The notes under the pieces are model-generated. The model did no database searches. It was given only the letters and a program-made list of their open reading frames with translations, and was not told the DNA's origin. Below are positions 35,793 to 44,795 of a stretch of 64,000 nt of DNA, one piece after another. Both the position numbers and the translations under genes were made by a program. The first letter of the stretch is position 1. Each line of letters starts with the position of its first letter. The stretch is from Soonwooa sp032062245 (lineage in GTDB: Bacteria > Bacteroidota > Bacteroidia > Flavobacteriales > Weeksellaceae), in NCBI RefSeq assembly GCF_032062245.1, contig NZ_DAMBQF010000006.1, forward strand, positions 53,968-117,967. Reading direction: 5' to 3'.

Positions 35793-38384
35793 TTATTCTT
35801 CGTTATTGTTGTCTTGGTTTTCTTCCGTAGTTTCCGATGTTGGATTTTCTTCAGAAGATGTTTCATTTACAATTGTTGTACCATCTTCGTTAGTTGTTGC
35901 TTCTCCGTTTTCAGATTCTTCATCTTCAACCTCTTTGTCCATTTCTACTTTTGCAATCGCAGCAATTTCGTCATTTCCTTTTAGGTTAATCAATTTAACA
36001 CCTTGTGTATTTCTACCCATCACACGAAGTTCGGCAGTGTTCATTCTAATAGCAACACCAGAACGGTTGATAATCATTAATCCATCTTCGTCAGTAACTG
36101 ATTGGATGGCGATAAGATCGCCCGTTTTTTCTGTAATGTTAAGTGTAATAACACCTTTACCACCACGGTTTGTGATACGATAATCTTCAACAGCAGTACG
36201 TTTTCCGTAACCTTTTTCTGAAACAACTAATACAGTATCATTTTCTAAATCATTAACGACGATCATACCTATTACTTCGTCACCCGCTCCAAGGTCGATA
36301 CCACGTACACCAATTGATGTTCTACCAACAGCACGTACTTTTTCTTCTGGGAAACGAATACATTTACCACCTTTAGAAGCGATCATAATTTCAGAACTTC
36401 CGTTCGTTAATTTAGCACCTAAAAGCATATCGTCTTCACGAATTTCGATCGCGTTAACACCATTAGTTCTTGGTCTAGAATATGCAGCCAATGAGGTTTT
36501 TTTGATGGTTCCGTTTTTGGTAATCATCACAACATTCATTTGGTTTGTGTAGTCTTCGTTTTTAAGATCTTTGGTACGGATGTAAGCTTTAATCTTATCA
36601 TCTGGTTCGATGTTTATAAGGTTTTGAACCGCTCTACCTTTAGCCGTTTTAGAACCTTCAGGAACTTCGAATACTCTTAACCAGAAACATTTTCCTTTTT
36701 CGGTAAAGAATAATAAATACTCGTGGTTGGTTGCTGTAACGATGTATTCTAAGAAATCTTCGTCACGCGTTGTTGCGCCACGGTTACCTACGCCACCTCT
36801 TGACTGAACTTTGTATTCTGAAAGAAGTGTTCTTTTAATATAACCAGCGTGCGAAATTGTTAATACAACTTTCTCATCTGGGATAAGGTCTTCGATTGAC
36901 ATTTCTCCACCAGAATAATCGATTTCTGAACGTCTTTCGTCACCATATTTTTCTTTAACTTCAAGAAGTTCATCTTTAATAATTTGATATCTTCTCGGTT
37001 CGTTTGCTAAAATATCTTCCAAGTCATTGATTAAAGCCATGATTTGCTCGTACTCATCACGGATTTTGTCCAATTCCATTCCTGTAAGACGAGCAAGTCT
37101 TAGGTCAAGAATCGCTTGAGCTTGGATGTCGCTAAGATCGAATTCTGCAATTAATCCTTCTTTTGCTTCCGCTGGATTTGCACTATGACGAATAATAGAA
37201 ATCGCTTTGTCCAAAGACTCTTGCGTTCCGATTACCTTCATGAATCCTTCTAAGATATGCGCTCTTTCACGCGCTTTTCTCAATTCGTATTCTGTACGTC
37301 TAACGATCACAACGTGACGATGATCTACGAAATGATGAATGATGTCTTTTAAATTAAGTTGCTCTGGACGCCCTTTAACCAAGGCAATATTATTAACACT
37401 GAAAGAAGTTTGTAGTGCAGTATATTTGTACAATAAGTTAAGTACAACATTCGGGATCGCGTCGTTTTTCAATTCATAAACAACACGAAGACCGTTTCTG
37501 TCAGACTCGTCACGGATTTCATAAATTCCAGGGATTTTATCATCCTTAACCAACTCTGCAGTTCTTGCAATCATTTCAGCTTTGTTAACCTGATAAGGAA
37601 TTTCTGAAACGATAATTGCATTACGGTTTCCGATTTCTTCAAAGCCAACTTTAGCTCTCAAAATAATACGCCCACGACCTGTATGGAAAGCATCTCTAAC
37701 GCCATCGTAACCGTAGATAATACCACCAGTTGGGAAGTCAGGCGCAATAATATGCTTCATCAATTCATCAATCGTAATTTCGCGATTATCGATATATGCA
37801 CAAATTGCATCAATACTTTCTGACAAGTTGTGTGGCGCCATATTAGTTGCCATACCAACCGCAATACCAGATGCACCATTCACCAATAGGTTAGGGATTT
37901 TCGTTGGTAAAACCGTTGGCTCTGTTAAGCTGTCATCGAAGTTATTTTGGAAATCTACAGTTTCTTTGTCAAGATCTGCAAGGATTTCGTCAGAGATTTT
38001 TTTAAGTCTAGCTTCGGTGTAACGCATTGCTGCTGGCGGGTCACCATCCATAGATCCGAAGTTACCTTGACCATCTACCTGCTCGTAACGAAGGCTCCAA
38101 GGTTGAGCCATACGTACCATTGCATCGTAAACCGAGCTGTCGCCATGTGGGTGATATTTACCCAAAACATCCCCAACAATTCTGGCAGATTTTAAATATT
38201 TTCTATTAGAAAAAACACCCAAGCCATACATCCCGTAAAGTACTCTTCTGTGTACTGGTTTTAATCCGTCTCTTACGTCAGGTAAGGCTCTGGACACAAT
38301 TACCGACATCGAATAATCGATATAAGAGGACTTCATTTCATCAACAATGTTGATAGGAATTAACTTTTCTCCTTCTGATCTCAT
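35793..38384 (-). CDS. gyrA: DNA gyrase subunit A
   Basis: An 863-residue DNA-cleaving subunit of gyrase. Start MRSEGEKLIPINIVDEMKSS, the RALPDVRDGLKPVHRRVLYGM signature, and catalytic Y122 in AAMRYTEARL. The quinolone-determining region is HPHGDSSVYD with S83 and D87 in E. coli numbering, the wild-type residues linked to susceptibility. The C-terminal pinwheel includes the gyrase-box-like stretch QSRGGVGNRG, distinguishing it from the parC product at 15712, and it ends in an acidic tail. Confidence 0.95.
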   Translation of the reverse strand: MRSEGEKLIPINIVDEMKSSYIDYSMSVIVSRALPDVRDGLKPVHRRVLYGMYGLGVFSNRKYLKSARIVGDVLGKYHPHGDSSVYDAMVRMAQPWSLRYEQVDGQGNFGSMDGDPPAAMRYTEARLKKISDEILADLDKETVDFQNNFDDSLTEPTVLPTKIPNLLVNGASGIAVGMATNMAPHNLSESIDAICAYIDNREITIDELMKHIIAPDFPTGGIIYGYDGVRDAFHTGRGRIILRAKVGFEEIGNRNAIIVSEIPYQVNKAEMIARTAELVKDDKIPGIYEIRDESDRNGLRVVYELKNDAIPNVVLNLLYKYTALQTSFSVNNIALVKGRPEQLNLKDIIHHFVDHRHVVIVRRTEYELRKARERAHILEGFMKVIGTQESLDKAISIIRHSANPAEAKEGLIAEFDLSDIQAQAILDLRLARLTGMELDKIRDEYEQIMALINDLEDILANEPRRYQIIKDELLEVKEKYGDERRSEIDYSGGEMSIEDLIPDEKVVLTISHAGYIKRTLLSEYKVQSRGGVGNRGATTRDEDFLEYIVTATNHEYLLFFTEKGKCFWLRVFEVPEGSKTAKGRAVQNLINIEPDDKIKAYIRTKDLKNEDYTNQMNVVMITKNGTIKKTSLAAYSRPRTNGVNAIEIREDDMLLGAKLTNGSSEIMIASKGGKCIRFPEEKVRAVGRTSIGVRGIDLGAGDEVIGMIVVNDLENDTVLVVSEKGYGKRTAVEDYRITNRGGKGVITLNITEKTGDLIAIQSVTDEDGLMIINRSGVAIRMNTAELRVMGRNTQGVKLINLKGNDEIAAIAKVEMDKEVEDEESENGEATTNEDGTTIVNETSSEENPTSETTEENQDNNNEE

Positions 38385-38556
38385 CTATATTCTTTAAAAT
38401 TAACCGGGAAAATTCCCTATTTTTTAGTTCTTTAAAATTGATTTTAATGCTATTTTTGCTAAAATTTTCCATTAGCAAACGCATCTGCTAAAATACGAAA
38501 ATTTTGCCTAATATTGCCTATCAAATTCAACTTATTGTCTAATTAAAATCAAATAA

Positions 38557-38871
38557 ATGAGTATTTTAAGTATCACTTTTCATACAACCGAAAATCGCAT
38601 TCCAGAATGGGATCAATATTGTGATAATGAGCTTCATAACATGGTCGAAAACTTAATAGATGTGGACAAATATATTCTGTCCGAAGTTAGCACTGATATG
38701 GTAAGAGAAGGTCGTAATACCAATCTTCTTTTGGTCTTCGCAAATGAGGAACTAAGAGAAGGATTCCTGTTAAGCGAGCTTCCAAATATTGCTGAACGCA
38801 TCGATAAGGTTTTTGGACAAGAAGTAATGATTTTTCCAACGATGTTAAATTCAAAAAGGCTCAGATTTTAA
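38557..38871 (+). CDS. DUF4286 family protein
   Basis: A 104-residue soluble protein, MSILSITFHTTENRIPEWDQY and so on, with ISEVSTDM-like and NLLLVFANEELREGF strands. It resembles the small DUF4286 proteins common in flavobacteria, whose function is unknown. It is divergent from gyrA and ends within the stem of its own terminator. Confidence 0.7.
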   Translation: MSILSITFHTTENRIPEWDQYCDNELHNMVENLIDVDKYILSEVSTDMVREGRNTNLLLVFANEELREGFLLSELPNIAERIDKVFGQEVMIFPTMLNSKRLRF

Positions 38872-38890
38872 AATCCGAGCCTTTCATTTT
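38855..38890. terminator. Terminator overlapping the DUF4286 stop
   Basis: AAAGGCTCaGATTTT pairs with the facing AAAATCcGAGCCTTT (38855-38884), a stem of about 15 pairs with one mismatch and almost no loop. T's follow, and it may serve both converging genes. Confidence 0.8.
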
Positions 38891-38906
38891 TGATATATTG
38901 ATTTGA

Positions 38907-39587
38907 TTAATTTCTTCTACTCATCAAGATTCTAAGAATGTACCAGAATAGTAACATAATTGATGAGAATAATTGTAAAGATGCCCCTACATATTGATCT
39001 GTAGCATAAGTGTCTTTTAGTTTGCTGGTTTGGTAAAGGATACTTGCAGATGCTATCAAAATCATCCCTACAGAAAACCAAAGCCCTAAGTTGAATCCGA
39101 AAATTGCGCCTGCAACAATAAGTCCTAAAGCGACAAATCCTCCAATTACGATGATGGATCTTAAGAAAGAGAAATCAGTTTTACTAAAGAAAGCGTAAGC
39201 GCTAAGTCCAACAAATAAAGCCAATGTAAGAATTGCAGCTTGATAAATAACTTCTAAACCTGTGTATACAACGGCAATGTACATGATTGGTAAGAAGATG
39301 ATAGCTTCTAACAAAACATAAAAACCAAGTCCCATGTACTGTGTCGAGCGGCTTTGCGCCAATGTCCATTTGTTAGCTAATGTCGATGCCAGCCAAAATG
39401 CACCAAGGATAAATAACCAAGTGAATTTTTGCTGAAACATTGCAAAAATATATTGTTCTGGGACGATATTAATTAATACTGTTTCGACAACGATGAAAGC
39501 CAAAATTGCTAAAGCAACGTGTCCGTAGGTTTTCTTATAAAACTCCGCCTTTTCTAGGTCGGTAGCTTGCGATACTAATGTTTGCAT
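38907..39587 (-). CDS. Bax inhibitor-1/YccA family membrane protein
   Basis: A 226-residue protein with seven hydrophobic segments (for example VALAILAFIVVETVLINI, FTWLFILGAFWLASTLA, LGFYVLLEAIIFLPIMYIAVVY) and the short soluble N-terminus of the family. BI-1 homologues act as membrane channels or modulate membrane proteases such as FtsH in bacteria. The final SMLLFWYILRIL segment is typical. It lies downstream of dedA on the same strand but separated from it by a terminator-like hairpin. Confidence 0.9.
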   Translation of the reverse strand: MQTLVSQATDLEKAEFYKKTYGHVALAILAFIVVETVLINIVPEQYIFAMFQQKFTWLFILGAFWLASTLANKWTLAQSRSTQYMGLGFYVLLEAIIFLPIMYIAVVYTGLEVIYQAAILTLALFVGLSAYAFFSKTDFSFLRSIIVIGGFVALGLIVAGAIFGFNLGLWFSVGMILIASASILYQTSKLKDTYATDQYVGASLQLFSSIMLLFWYILRILMSRRN

Positions 39588-39640
39588 ATTGTGTTATTTT
39601 TTATTCTTTTTCGAATATAGAAAAATATTATTTTCCAACA

Positions 39641-39670
39641 AAAAAAGAACCTCATTTGAGATTCTTTTTT
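39641..39670 (-). terminator. Terminator of dedA
   Basis: AAGAACCTC and GAGATTCTT (39645-39666) form a 9-base stem with one mismatch; on the minus strand a T-run follows. Confidence 0.7.
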
Positions 39671-39690
39671 AATATAATTTAAGAAGAAAT

Positions 39691-40377
39691 TTATGCTTGT
39701 GGACCTTTTGGTTCTTCTTTTGGACCTCCAAATACAAATTTGATTAATACTGGAAGTGTCGTAACAAGAACAATGATAATGATAATCCATTCTAGGTGAG
39801 ACTTAAGATCGATGCCGAATTGATCTTTAAACACTTTATCTAAATAATGTCCCGCAAATACCAAACTGAATGACCAAAGTACCGCACCAATAATGTTGTC
39901 TAGCAAAAATCTTTTCTTGTCCATTTTAACAATACCAGCAACAATCGGGGTGAAAGTTCTTACAACTGGTAAAAATCTTGCCATAATAACAGCCATACTA
40001 CCGTGTTTTTCGAAAAAGTCATGTGCTTGGTAAAGGTATTTCTTTTTGAAAAGCATTGTGTCAGGACGTTTGTACAAAGCTGGTCCAGTTTTAACACCGA
40101 AATAATATCCAACTTCGTTACCGATGATTGCAGCTAAAGAGATGCAACTTGCAAGAAGGGTAGTATCTAGAAGATCGTTGCCTGTCCCACCAAGTGATTC
40201 TTTAACGATTTCCACTGCATAAATTCCCGATACGAATAATAGAGAATCTCCTGGTAAAAAGAAACCAACGAAAAGTCCAGTTTCTGCAAAAATGATGAAT
40301 AATATTAGCCAAAACCCACCCATTTTAATGTAAAACTCGGGGTTTAATAAGTCTTTCCAGCTTTCAAAGTGTTCCAT
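39691..40377 (-). CDS. DedA family membrane protein
   Basis: A 228-residue polytopic protein of the DedA/SNARE-associated family. Diagnostic motifs are ETGLFVGFFLPGDSLLF near the N-terminus, GNEVGYYFGVKTG, and FLPVVRTFTPIVAGI with the conserved arginine. DedA proteins are linked to undecaprenyl-phosphate or phospholipid recycling. The C-terminal tail GGPKEEPKGPQA is unusual in being Pro/Lys-rich but short. Confidence 0.92.
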   Translation of the reverse strand: MEHFESWKDLLNPEFYIKMGGFWLILFIIFAETGLFVGFFLPGDSLLFVSGIYAVEIVKESLGGTGNDLLDTTLLASCISLAAIIGNEVGYYFGVKTGPALYKRPDTMLFKKKYLYQAHDFFEKHGSMAVIMARFLPVVRTFTPIVAGIVKMDKKRFLLDNIIGAVLWSFSLVFAGHYLDKVFKDQFGIDLKSHLEWIIIIIVLVTTLPVLIKFVFGGPKEEPKGPQA

Positions 40378-40461
40378 ATTAATTTTTGTGTCGCAAATAT
40401 ACTTAATTGATTAATTTTATCTATGATAGGGGGAGTTAATTTTAGTTAAAATTTATCGGTT

Positions 40462-41571
40462 TTAAAACTGACTTTCATCAGTTTCGGCTTGTCCTTCCGC
40501 CATTAGAAAGGATTTTAAAAAGGCAGTTATGTTGCCATTCATCACGCCATCGACATCTGAAGTCTCAAATCCTGACCGTACATCTTTTACCAATTTGTAA
40601 GGATGCATAACATAATTTCGGATTTGGCTTCCCCATTCAATTTTCATTTTGTTGGCTTCAATTTCGTTACGGGCACGCATTTTTTCTTCAAGTTCCATTT
40701 CATAAAGTCGAGACTTTAAGAGTTGCATCGCTTTTTCTTTGTTTTGAAGCTGAGATCGCGATTCGGAGTTTTCTATGATAATACCAGTCGGTGCGTGTCG
40801 AAGTCTAACTGCAGTTTCTACCTTGTTAACATTCTGGCCACCAGCACCAGACGAACGCATGGTTTCAAAACTAATATCAGCAGGATTAATGTTAATCTCA
40901 ATAGTATCATCAACCAAAGGATAAACGTAAACCGAAGCAAAACTCGTATGTCGCTTTGCATTACTGTCAAACGGCGAAATTCTCACCAAACGATGGACGC
41001 CATTTTCACCTTTTAGATAGCCAAAAGCAAATTCGCCTTCGATCTCCAATGTCACCGTTTTGACACCAGCAACGTCGCCTTCTTGGAAGTTAAGCTCCTT
41101 TACTTTATAGCCTTGCTTTTCAGCCCACATGATGTACATACGCATCAACATCCCAGCCCAATCGCAGCTTTCGGTTCCGCCTGCGCCAGCGGTAATTTGA
41201 AGCACCGCAGAAAGCTCATCGCCTTCATTAGAAAGCATATTTTTGAATTCTAAATTTTCAATTTTTTCGACAAGTTTTGGGAAATTTTCGTTCAGTTCTT
41301 TTTCGCTGTCAGCATCTTCTTTTGCAAATTCTATCAAAACTTGGAAATCTTCGAACTCAGTAAAAATATCTTCGTAATCTTCAACCCACTTCTTTTTAGA
41401 ACGAAGTTGTTTTAAGAAAACTTCGGCTTCTTTTGGATTATCCCAAAATTCTGGAGCAGCCGTTTTTTCGTCATCATTGCTGATCTCGATTTTCTTTTTT
41501 TCGATTTGAAGATACTTATGCAAATCCTTAATTCTAGCACTGATTTCTTTTATCTGGTCGTTGTTGATCAC
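40462..41571 (-). CDS. prfB: Peptide chain release factor 2
   Basis: A 369-residue class I release factor reading UGA and UAA. The SPF tripeptide (199-201) identifies RF2, and the GGQ motif is at 244-246. Translation starts at GTG (41571-41569); no ATG fits. The region where E. coli has the +1 programmed frameshift (after the KYL-like motif) reads CTT CAA here, so there is no CUUUGA site and no autoregulatory frameshift. PrmC, which methylates the GGQ glutamine, is encoded at 19263. Confidence 0.95.
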   Translation of the reverse strand: MINNDQIKEISARIKDLHKYLQIEKKKIEISNDDEKTAAPEFWDNPKEAEVFLKQLRSKKKWVEDYEDIFTEFEDFQVLIEFAKEDADSEKELNENFPKLVEKIENLEFKNMLSNEGDELSAVLQITAGAGGTESCDWAGMLMRMYIMWAEKQGYKVKELNFQEGDVAGVKTVTLEIEGEFAFGYLKGENGVHRLVRISPFDSNAKRHTSFASVYVYPLVDDTIEININPADISFETMRSSGAGGQNVNKVETAVRLRHAPTGIIIENSESRSQLQNKEKAMQLLKSRLYEMELEEKMRARNEIEANKMKIEWGSQIRNYVMHPYKLVKDVRSGFETSDVDGVMNGNITAFLKSFLMAEGQAETDESQF

Positions 41572-41629
41572 GGGTATTTGTCAATTAGTTTTGCAAAATT
41601 AGGCATTCAAAAATATTTATAGCCATTTT

Positions 41630-42991
41630 CTACGAATTATTCTCGGGATTTTCATCTTTATTAAAACCGATACTTCGCACAGGTTCTTCTTTTCTAATAT
41701 AGAATTGAAGCTCTTGTTGCAACGTCAAGATTCTTGGATAAAATTCTTCTTCCGAATTAATACTTACTTCTTGCAAAAATAAATGTATACTGTTAAGATA
41801 TTCTTGTGTCAATTTTCCCGCAGCTTCCTTGAGTGCAGCATCCAAAATTGTTTGATCAATTTTTAAAGTTGTAACCTCTTTTTTAAGATAAAGATTACGG
41901 ATTCGTTTTTTGAGACTTTGTGTAAAGTCAATAATCATCGTGTTGGAGAAGGCTTTCATTTTGTTTGCGCTTTCTCGCCAAAAAGGCAATTGGTCCGCTT
42001 TGTTAAATTTTAAAACTTCTAACAAGGTTGCGTCTTCGGAAAGATTTTGTAACATATAATACAAAATCATTTCGGCACGTTCTTGCGGATTCGGCGGGAA
42101 AATCGGAATCATCACATCAAAGCGACCTGGCGCAAGGATTTCTGAGTCTATATCCGAGACATTTTTTGCAGCACCAATCATTAAAATATGCTCTTTCTCG
42201 AACTTGTCGATGGTGTGGAAAATAATGTTTTTAGTTTCTTTAAGTTCCCAAGCGTAACCATCTTGACTTTCTTTTTCTTCCATAATAACATCGAAATCAT
42301 CCAAGAACAGAAGGATTTTTTCTTGCTTCATAATGCTAACTAAAAAGTCATTAAAATCAGATTTTTCATTATTAAAGAAATTAGTTTTCAGATAAGATTT
42401 TCGGATTTCCTCGAATTTGTAATCGATAATTTTTGCAATGCGTTTTGCCCAAAATATTTTTCCGCTTCCTGGAGGTCCATAAAGTATAATTCCTGCCGCA
42501 CGATGGATTCCCCAATTGTTAAGCTGATTCTCGTCGGTGAAAGGCTCTAGCATGTCGATAATGTAAAAATACAAATCACTATATCCTATAAAATCTTTTT
42601 GGAAAAGTGGCGTTTTCTTCCCAAAATAATCATACACAAATTGATAATCACCGCCTAATTCTCGATCGATATTGTAACTAGACACAGACGCTTTGTAAAG
42701 TCCGTTGTCAAAAAGATTTTTATGTTCTTTATTAATTAAATCATCAACTTCTTCTATTGGTTTCGAAATTGTTTCCGCGATGTCTTTTGGTGTTTTCTCT
42801 TTTCCTAGGTCGCTACTGTATTTTGAGAGAAAGTCTTTTTGTTCTTTCACAAATTTTGTAAATTCTGGTGTCGCTTGCATTTTGTCATTGATGACAGAGT
42901 CGATGTTTAATTCAAAATCTTGAACGAATTTTTTTAAATTCTCCGTTGGTATGTTGATATCTTTTGCAAGACTTGAAAAATCTGTAAGCAT
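41630..42991 (-). CDS. AAA family ATPase with an altered Walker A motif
   Basis: A 453-residue protein: helical N-terminal domain (1-140), AAA core with Walker A GPPGSGK-I (172-179), Walker B ILLFLDDFD (226-234), a sensor-1-like MIGAAKN and an arginine-containing PGRFDVMIP box. The residue after the P-loop lysine is Ile (codon ATA at 42457-42455) where the family needs Thr or Ser to coordinate Mg. This is one base from ACA. The rest looks intact, so ATPase activity may be lost or weakened. Function unknown; it resembles FtsH/CDC48-like AAA modules of Bacteroidetes. Confidence 0.85.
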   Translation of the reverse strand: MLTDFSSLAKDINIPTENLKKFVQDFELNIDSVINDKMQATPEFTKFVKEQKDFLSKYSSDLGKEKTPKDIAETISKPIEEVDDLINKEHKNLFDNGLYKASVSSYNIDRELGGDYQFVYDYFGKKTPLFQKDFIGYSDLYFYIIDMLEPFTDENQLNNWGIHRAAGIILYGPPGSGKIFWAKRIAKIIDYKFEEIRKSYLKTNFFNNEKSDFNDFLVSIMKQEKILLFLDDFDVIMEEKESQDGYAWELKETKNIIFHTIDKFEKEHILMIGAAKNVSDIDSEILAPGRFDVMIPIFPPNPQERAEMILYYMLQNLSEDATLLEVLKFNKADQLPFWRESANKMKAFSNTMIIDFTQSLKKRIRNLYLKKEVTTLKIDQTILDAALKEAAGKLTQEYLNSIHLFLQEVSINSEEEFYPRILTLQQELQFYIRKEEPVRSIGFNKDENPENNS

Positions 42992-43083
42992 ATTCTTTCT
43001 TTTGTTCTAAATTATCAAAAATTATACAAACTAGATTTGTGCTGACATTTGTTCATGAAAATTATTACAATTAATTTTGTCAA

Positions 43084-43725
43084 ATGACTTGGGATGAAAT
43101 TTTAAAACCGATAAAAGAAAGCGACTATTTTAAAAATTTGTGGCAAAATGTTAATCAGGAATATGCATCCAGTAAATGTTTTCCACCAAAAGACCAAATT
43201 TTTCGCGCTTTAGAATTGACGCCTTTTGATGAGGTTAAGGTCGTAATTATTGGTCAAGATCCTTATCATAATGACAACCAAGCCAACGGACTTTGTTTTT
43301 CTGTGACCGAAGGTGTTAAGGCGCCACCATCACTTAAAAATATTTTTACTGAATTAAAAAACGATCTCAATATTGATCGTTCCAAAACCGAATTGGATGA
43401 TTGGGGAAAGCAAGGTGTTTTGCTACTGAATGCAACGTTGACGGTTAAAGCGCACGAACCAAATTCGCACAAAGATTTGGGTTGGGAAAAATTCACCAAT
43501 TTTATTATCGAAAAAATTTCGGAGGAAAAGGAAAATGTTGTTTTTGTATTGTGGGGTGCTTTTGCACAAAAAAAAGCAGGATTAATAAACCCTGCAAAAC
43601 ATTTTATTCTTCAATCTGCCCATCCATCGCCGTTTTCGGTACATCGTGGATTTTATGGAAGTAAAGTTTTTTCCAAAATCAACGAATATTTAATATCGAA
43701 ACAAAAATCTGCGATTGACTGGTAA
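43084..43725 (+). CDS. ung: Uracil-DNA glycosylase
   Basis: A 213-residue family-1 UDG that removes uracil from DNA. The water-activating loop GQDPYH (57-62, Asp59) is followed by NDNQANGLCFSV, and the DNA-intercalating loop is HPSPFSVHRGF near the C-terminus. Length is slightly short but typical for Bacteroidetes. It ends one base before the convergent lipoprotein gene. Confidence 0.96.
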   Translation: MTWDEILKPIKESDYFKNLWQNVNQEYASSKCFPPKDQIFRALELTPFDEVKVVIIGQDPYHNDNQANGLCFSVTEGVKAPPSLKNIFTELKNDLNIDRSKTELDDWGKQGVLLLNATLTVKAHEPNSHKDLGWEKFTNFIIEKISEEKENVVFVLWGAFAQKKAGLINPAKHFILQSAHPSPFSVHRGFYGSKVFSKINEYLISKQKSAIDW

Positions 43726-43726
43726 T

Positions 43727-44209
43727 TTATTTCTGCTTTTGAATTTCTAAACCGATAGAATTTTTGGTGCCAGCTGGTTTTTCATTTTTGGAAGGATGAG
43801 GCGACACGGTTTTTAAACTAATGTCATAACCATATACTGTTTCGGATTTTTTAAGACCGCGAGATTCCATTTCGGTCGTTGCTAATTGTATCATTCTAGG
43901 TCGAGAACTTGGCGTCATAACTTCTAACTCCGCAACTGCAACGCCTGCCCAAACGCAAGTCATACCTTCAGGACAACGGCTATCTTCGATAATTCCGTTA
44001 TATTTTATGCTTAGATCTGTACCTGCGATTTGTTGATAATCGCCCATGTCGATGTTTACTTTTTTCAAACCTGATGTGTTTGTTGATTGGCTGCTAGTCG
44101 ATGTAGAAGTTGAACTAGAATTGGATGTAGAAGTTGTTGTTTTCTTCTGAGCTTCGCAACTTAAAATTCCTAAAGATAGGATTGTTGTTAATAAAATAGG
44201 ACGTATCAT
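43727..44209 (-). CDS. Lipoprotein with Ser/Thr-rich linker
   Basis: A 160-residue protein with signal and lipobox LGILSC, then a low-complexity Ser/Thr linker (about 22-48) and a compact domain containing EDSRCPEGMTCVWAGVAVAEL. The CPxGxxCxWAG element recurs in small exported Bacteroidetes proteins, and its two cysteines probably form a disulfide. Function unknown. It lies 30 bases downstream of the DUF456 gene on the same strand. Confidence 0.75.
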   Translation of the reverse strand: MIRPILLTTILSLGILSCEAQKKTTTSTSNSSSTSTSTSSQSTNTSGLKKVNIDMGDYQQIAGTDLSIKYNGIIEDSRCPEGMTCVWAGVAVAELEVMTPSSRPRMIQLATTEMESRGLKKSETVYGYDISLKTVSPHPSKNEKPAGTKNSIGLEIQKQK

Positions 44210-44239
44210 AGTTTAATATTTTGTGAGGTTTAAATGTAT

Positions 44240-44728
44240 TTAAAAAAATGCATAATACATAACTACCAAAAACATTGCCATTCCGACCATGAAGTTAAAT
44301 CCTGTCCCATAAAGGAAGCCTATTAAAGCGCCTTTCATCGAGTTGAAAGCTTTTTTCTTGTCGTTCATGTCATGCAGAAGTTCTCCGATTAATACGCCCA
44401 AAAGCATCCCAATTAAAAAGCCAAAAGGAACCGGAATTAAAAACATACCTGCAATCGTCCCAACAAACGAGCCAATGCTTCCCCAGCGTGTTCCGCCATA
44501 TTTTTTATTAGTTCTTGCAGGAATTACATAATTGAGAACCGCAGAAATTGCTGTCAAAATTCCGAAAATCCAAACGTACAACATCGGCATATCCGAATCT
44601 GTCCCAAATTTAAAAATTAAAAAGCCAGCCAAACTTATGACCAATCCTGGTAATACGGGGAGAAACGTCCCAAGAATCCCGATGATTAATAATATGATGC
44701 TGACAAGTGTGATTAATCCTTCCTCCAT
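44240..44728 (-). CDS. DUF456 family membrane protein
   Basis: A 162-residue protein with about four membrane helices rich in glycine (IGILGTFLPVLPGLVISLAGFL, GSFVGTIAGMFLIPVPFGFLIGMLLGVLIGELLHD). The PxLPG and GxxxG-rich pattern and length are those of DUF456. No biochemical role is established. Divergent from the MscS-type gene. Confidence 0.85.
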   Translation of the reverse strand: MEEGLITLVSIILLIIGILGTFLPVLPGLVISLAGFLIFKFGTDSDMPMLYVWIFGILTAISAVLNYVIPARTNKKYGGTRWGSIGSFVGTIAGMFLIPVPFGFLIGMLLGVLIGELLHDMNDKKKAFNSMKGALIGFLYGTGFNFMVGMAMFLVVMYYAFF

Positions 44729-44795
44729 GTTCTAAATTTGAGTTAAAAATAAGGATTTTCGGTAAGGTGAAAAATAAATTGTTAATTTTGTAAAT

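Noticed and set aside
35793..38384. Quinolone-resistance mutation in gyrA
   Set aside because: S83 and D87 are the wild-type residues; ParC Ala80/Asp84 may be natural for the group, so no resistance is claimed.
41500..41530. Programmed +1 frameshift in prfB
   Set aside because: The region reads CTT CAA in one continuous frame; there is no CTTTGA site and the protein is full length without a shift.
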